Of a stretch of DNA of 64,000 nucleotides, positions 62,410 through 64,000 are shown one piece after another (positions within the stretch are counted from its first letter, which is position 1; each line of letters starts with the position of its first letter). The notes under the pieces are model-generated. The model saw nothing but the letters and a program-made list of their open reading frames with translations. It was not told the DNA's origin and made no database searches. Origin of the DNA: Sclerodactyla briareus (Eukaryota; Echinodermata; Holothuroidea; Dendrochirotida; Sclerodactylidae); assembly GCA_026419785.1 (NCBI GenBank), contig JAODTK010005781.1:372001-436000 (forward strand), given 5' to 3'. The position numbers and the translations under genes are program-made.

Positions 62410-62709
62410 TTGCGGGAAAAACACAATTTGAACCTGAGGACCTTGAACATCAACGTCAGTTTTGAGGACCAACTTTTGTCCCCCCCTCGATTCGCCTCGA
62501 ATTATGTTCCCGGAACAAAACGTGAGGACATACCCAGAATTAGTTCATTCGGCCACGTTGTACACAAGCTCATCAAGGAGGACCCATACTACACATTTTC
62601 GGCTACCATACGTGATTGGAATTGTATACGTTCCAGGTTGTTAACAGCAATTCTTAAACGAGTTAAACGTGAATTCTATCAGCTTTATCAATCCATACCC
62701 CAACAGTAA
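62410..62709 (+). other. 99-codon frame, possible LINE tail
   Basis: An ATG-started frame is open to TAG at 62707. Its last third includes YYTFSATIRDWNCI and a basic end. A hydrophobic stretch followed by TIRDWN is typical of the C-terminal tail of some LINE ORF2 proteins (FxxRTIxDWNxLP), but the usual LP and FKxxL motifs are missing here. It may be a decayed LINE tail, or a chance frame. Confidence 0.3.
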
Positions 62710-63099
62710 TCCAGCTTTCTGACTCTCAATGTTGGCGAGAAGCGTCCATGCATGTTTTGCGACTATCGAAACCAGCTCCAGACATTAATGAGCAATTCCA
62801 ATATATAGGCCTATCACCTGAAGCTCCGGCTTCCAAAGAAAAACCATTATTGGTAGAACGGATTTGCCATCGGGGGGCGTGGATACGACAATCGGGAGCG
62901 CCTCGGTCAAAGTTATTGTTGTCCTTTTAAGGATATCCCGCAACATGAGTGTTCAGAGATATAACACTGGGAAACACTCATCGATTGGTAACGCTCATGT
63001 CCGCCCCGGTGACATATCTCGATGAGTACGAGAGTGGATTATTGAATGTCTGCGGCCCTCTATTCTGCAGGTTTTCAACGCGAAAATACAGGGAGGTTT

Positions 63100-63370
63100 T
63101 TCAGGCTACCGCACTCGATCCGATTTCAACTGGTGGGGGTTGAACAAGAGTAAACATTCCGGGTCAACGGAGGTCAAAGTTCGTATGTGTGTGTGCTTGT
63201 GTTTGTTGTGTGGTGCGGGTTGTTGTTGTGTTGTTGCTGTTGTGTTTGCGATTTTTTTTAACGTTGACGGATCTGACGAAATTGAAGAATGTGGAGTAGG
63301 CATACAGTGGTCCTGAACAGCAGGTGTGTCATTTTAAAGTCACCGGAGGTCAAAGGACATGCAAACATTG
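63100..63370. repeat. copies of the 120-bp repeat family with GT/TTG microsatellite
   Basis: CGGGTCAACGGAGGTCAAAG and GTCATTTTAAAGTCACCGGA match words of 39241-39740. A GTGTTTGTTGTTG-type microsatellite interrupts at about 63183-63250. Confidence 0.55.
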
Positions 63371-64000
63371 GCTTCTCTAAATGAGATCACAGAATGAGTT
63401 CTACGGGGATAAGACCTAGCACGCGTCAGTGGTTTACCGCCTGCACATGAGTAATTGTGACACCGCACTGCACCTACAGTTGAAAATCCATTTGCTGGGT
63501 CCTATGGTGGTCAACACAACATAAGTACCGGGTGGGCTCAAAAGGGGATCTCCACATTAATAATCGCGAGCCTATTGGGTATCTCCACATTACATAATCT
63601 GCGAGCCTATAAGAAATTTGAGGCGGACTTAATGGAATTGGGGGATATAGACCTCATTGATCCTGTGACAAAAGAGGGGGTCATTTTCATTTCACTGATG
63701 TTAGCTGTTCTGACTTATTTATGACCTAGTAATTTAAAAATAATGAACAAAAAAGGCACAACTTGTGATCGGGGACTGGACCCTCCTCCCCTCCCCCCCC
63801 CCCCTCCAAAAAAAAATCAACATGTGGTTGCGCCTTTGTTATACGGCTGAAATGTATTAATGTATAGAATGCCTGAATGGATGGCAATTACGAAGACGCG
63901 AGGATTGACAAATTACACGGATTTTTTTTTTCAAATGACCATCGTGGGAGTTGGCTAGTCTACACAAAATGGTTAGACCTACTGCGGTAATGAGCACGGG
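63371..64000. other. no gene; one 37-bp duplication
   Basis: ATCTCCACATTA and GCGAGCCTAT are duplicated in tandem at 63548-63615. A C run lies at 63786-63804. Nothing else recognised. Confidence 0.5.

Overview
The window looks like animal nuclear DNA that is gene-poor and repeat-rich, most likely from a marine invertebrate and perhaps a deuterostome such as an echinoderm or hemichordate. The reasons are: no dense long reading frames, exon-like pieces with GT/AG borders, tRNA-derived SINEs, LINE 3' tails ending in (ATT)n, hAT-type DNA elements with 8-bp target duplications, many minisatellites, and long G or C homopolymers. The deuterostome placement is an inference from repeat style and could be wrong. 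There are no operons, rRNA genes, CRISPR arrays or prokaryotic features.

Coding content is sparse. The only piece tied to a known family is one exon on the minus strand (17068-17177) encoding the C-terminal strand and helix of a PH domain. Four other segments behind good splice acceptors (3493, 6291, 6656, 19365) could be terminal exons of unrecognised genes. A 38-codon frame at 46491 would encode a tiny single-pass membrane peptide. A broken AT-rich frame at 32792-33305 is the relic of some unidentified protein.

Layout. 0-9 kb: mostly unassigned sequence, AT microsatellites, a decayed LINE tail (5.1-5.4 kb) and TGACC-rich repeats. 9-15 kb: a MITE with long inverted arms (9367-9911) and a 1.4-kb hAT element with an exact 8-bp duplication (12951-14403). 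16-20 kb: a dispersed repeat, the PH exon, a 39-bp minisatellite and coding-like fragments. 24.8-27.5 kb: a 24-bp minisatellite split by a poly-A retroelement, followed directly by a 1.7-kb 58-bp minisatellite open in several frames. 29.3-32.5 kb: hAT-like ends with a 1.0-kb hAT inside, and a second copy of the 16-kb repeat. 35.8-44.4 kb: degenerate satellite-like repeats, a second LINE tail and a SINE. 49.2-50.3 kb: two 16-bp minisatellites in opposite orientation, each unit containing a CCAAT box. 51.9-52.3 kb: a SINE with an intact tRNA T arm. 55.6-58.7 kb: 300-bp tandem repeats and a hAT element. 60.9-61.3 kb: a CpG-rich block next to a poly-T tract. 62.4-64 kb: an unassigned open frame and more repeats.

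The genes do not form a visible pathway. The window is best read as intronic or intergenic DNA shaped by repeated transposon insertion and tandem amplification.
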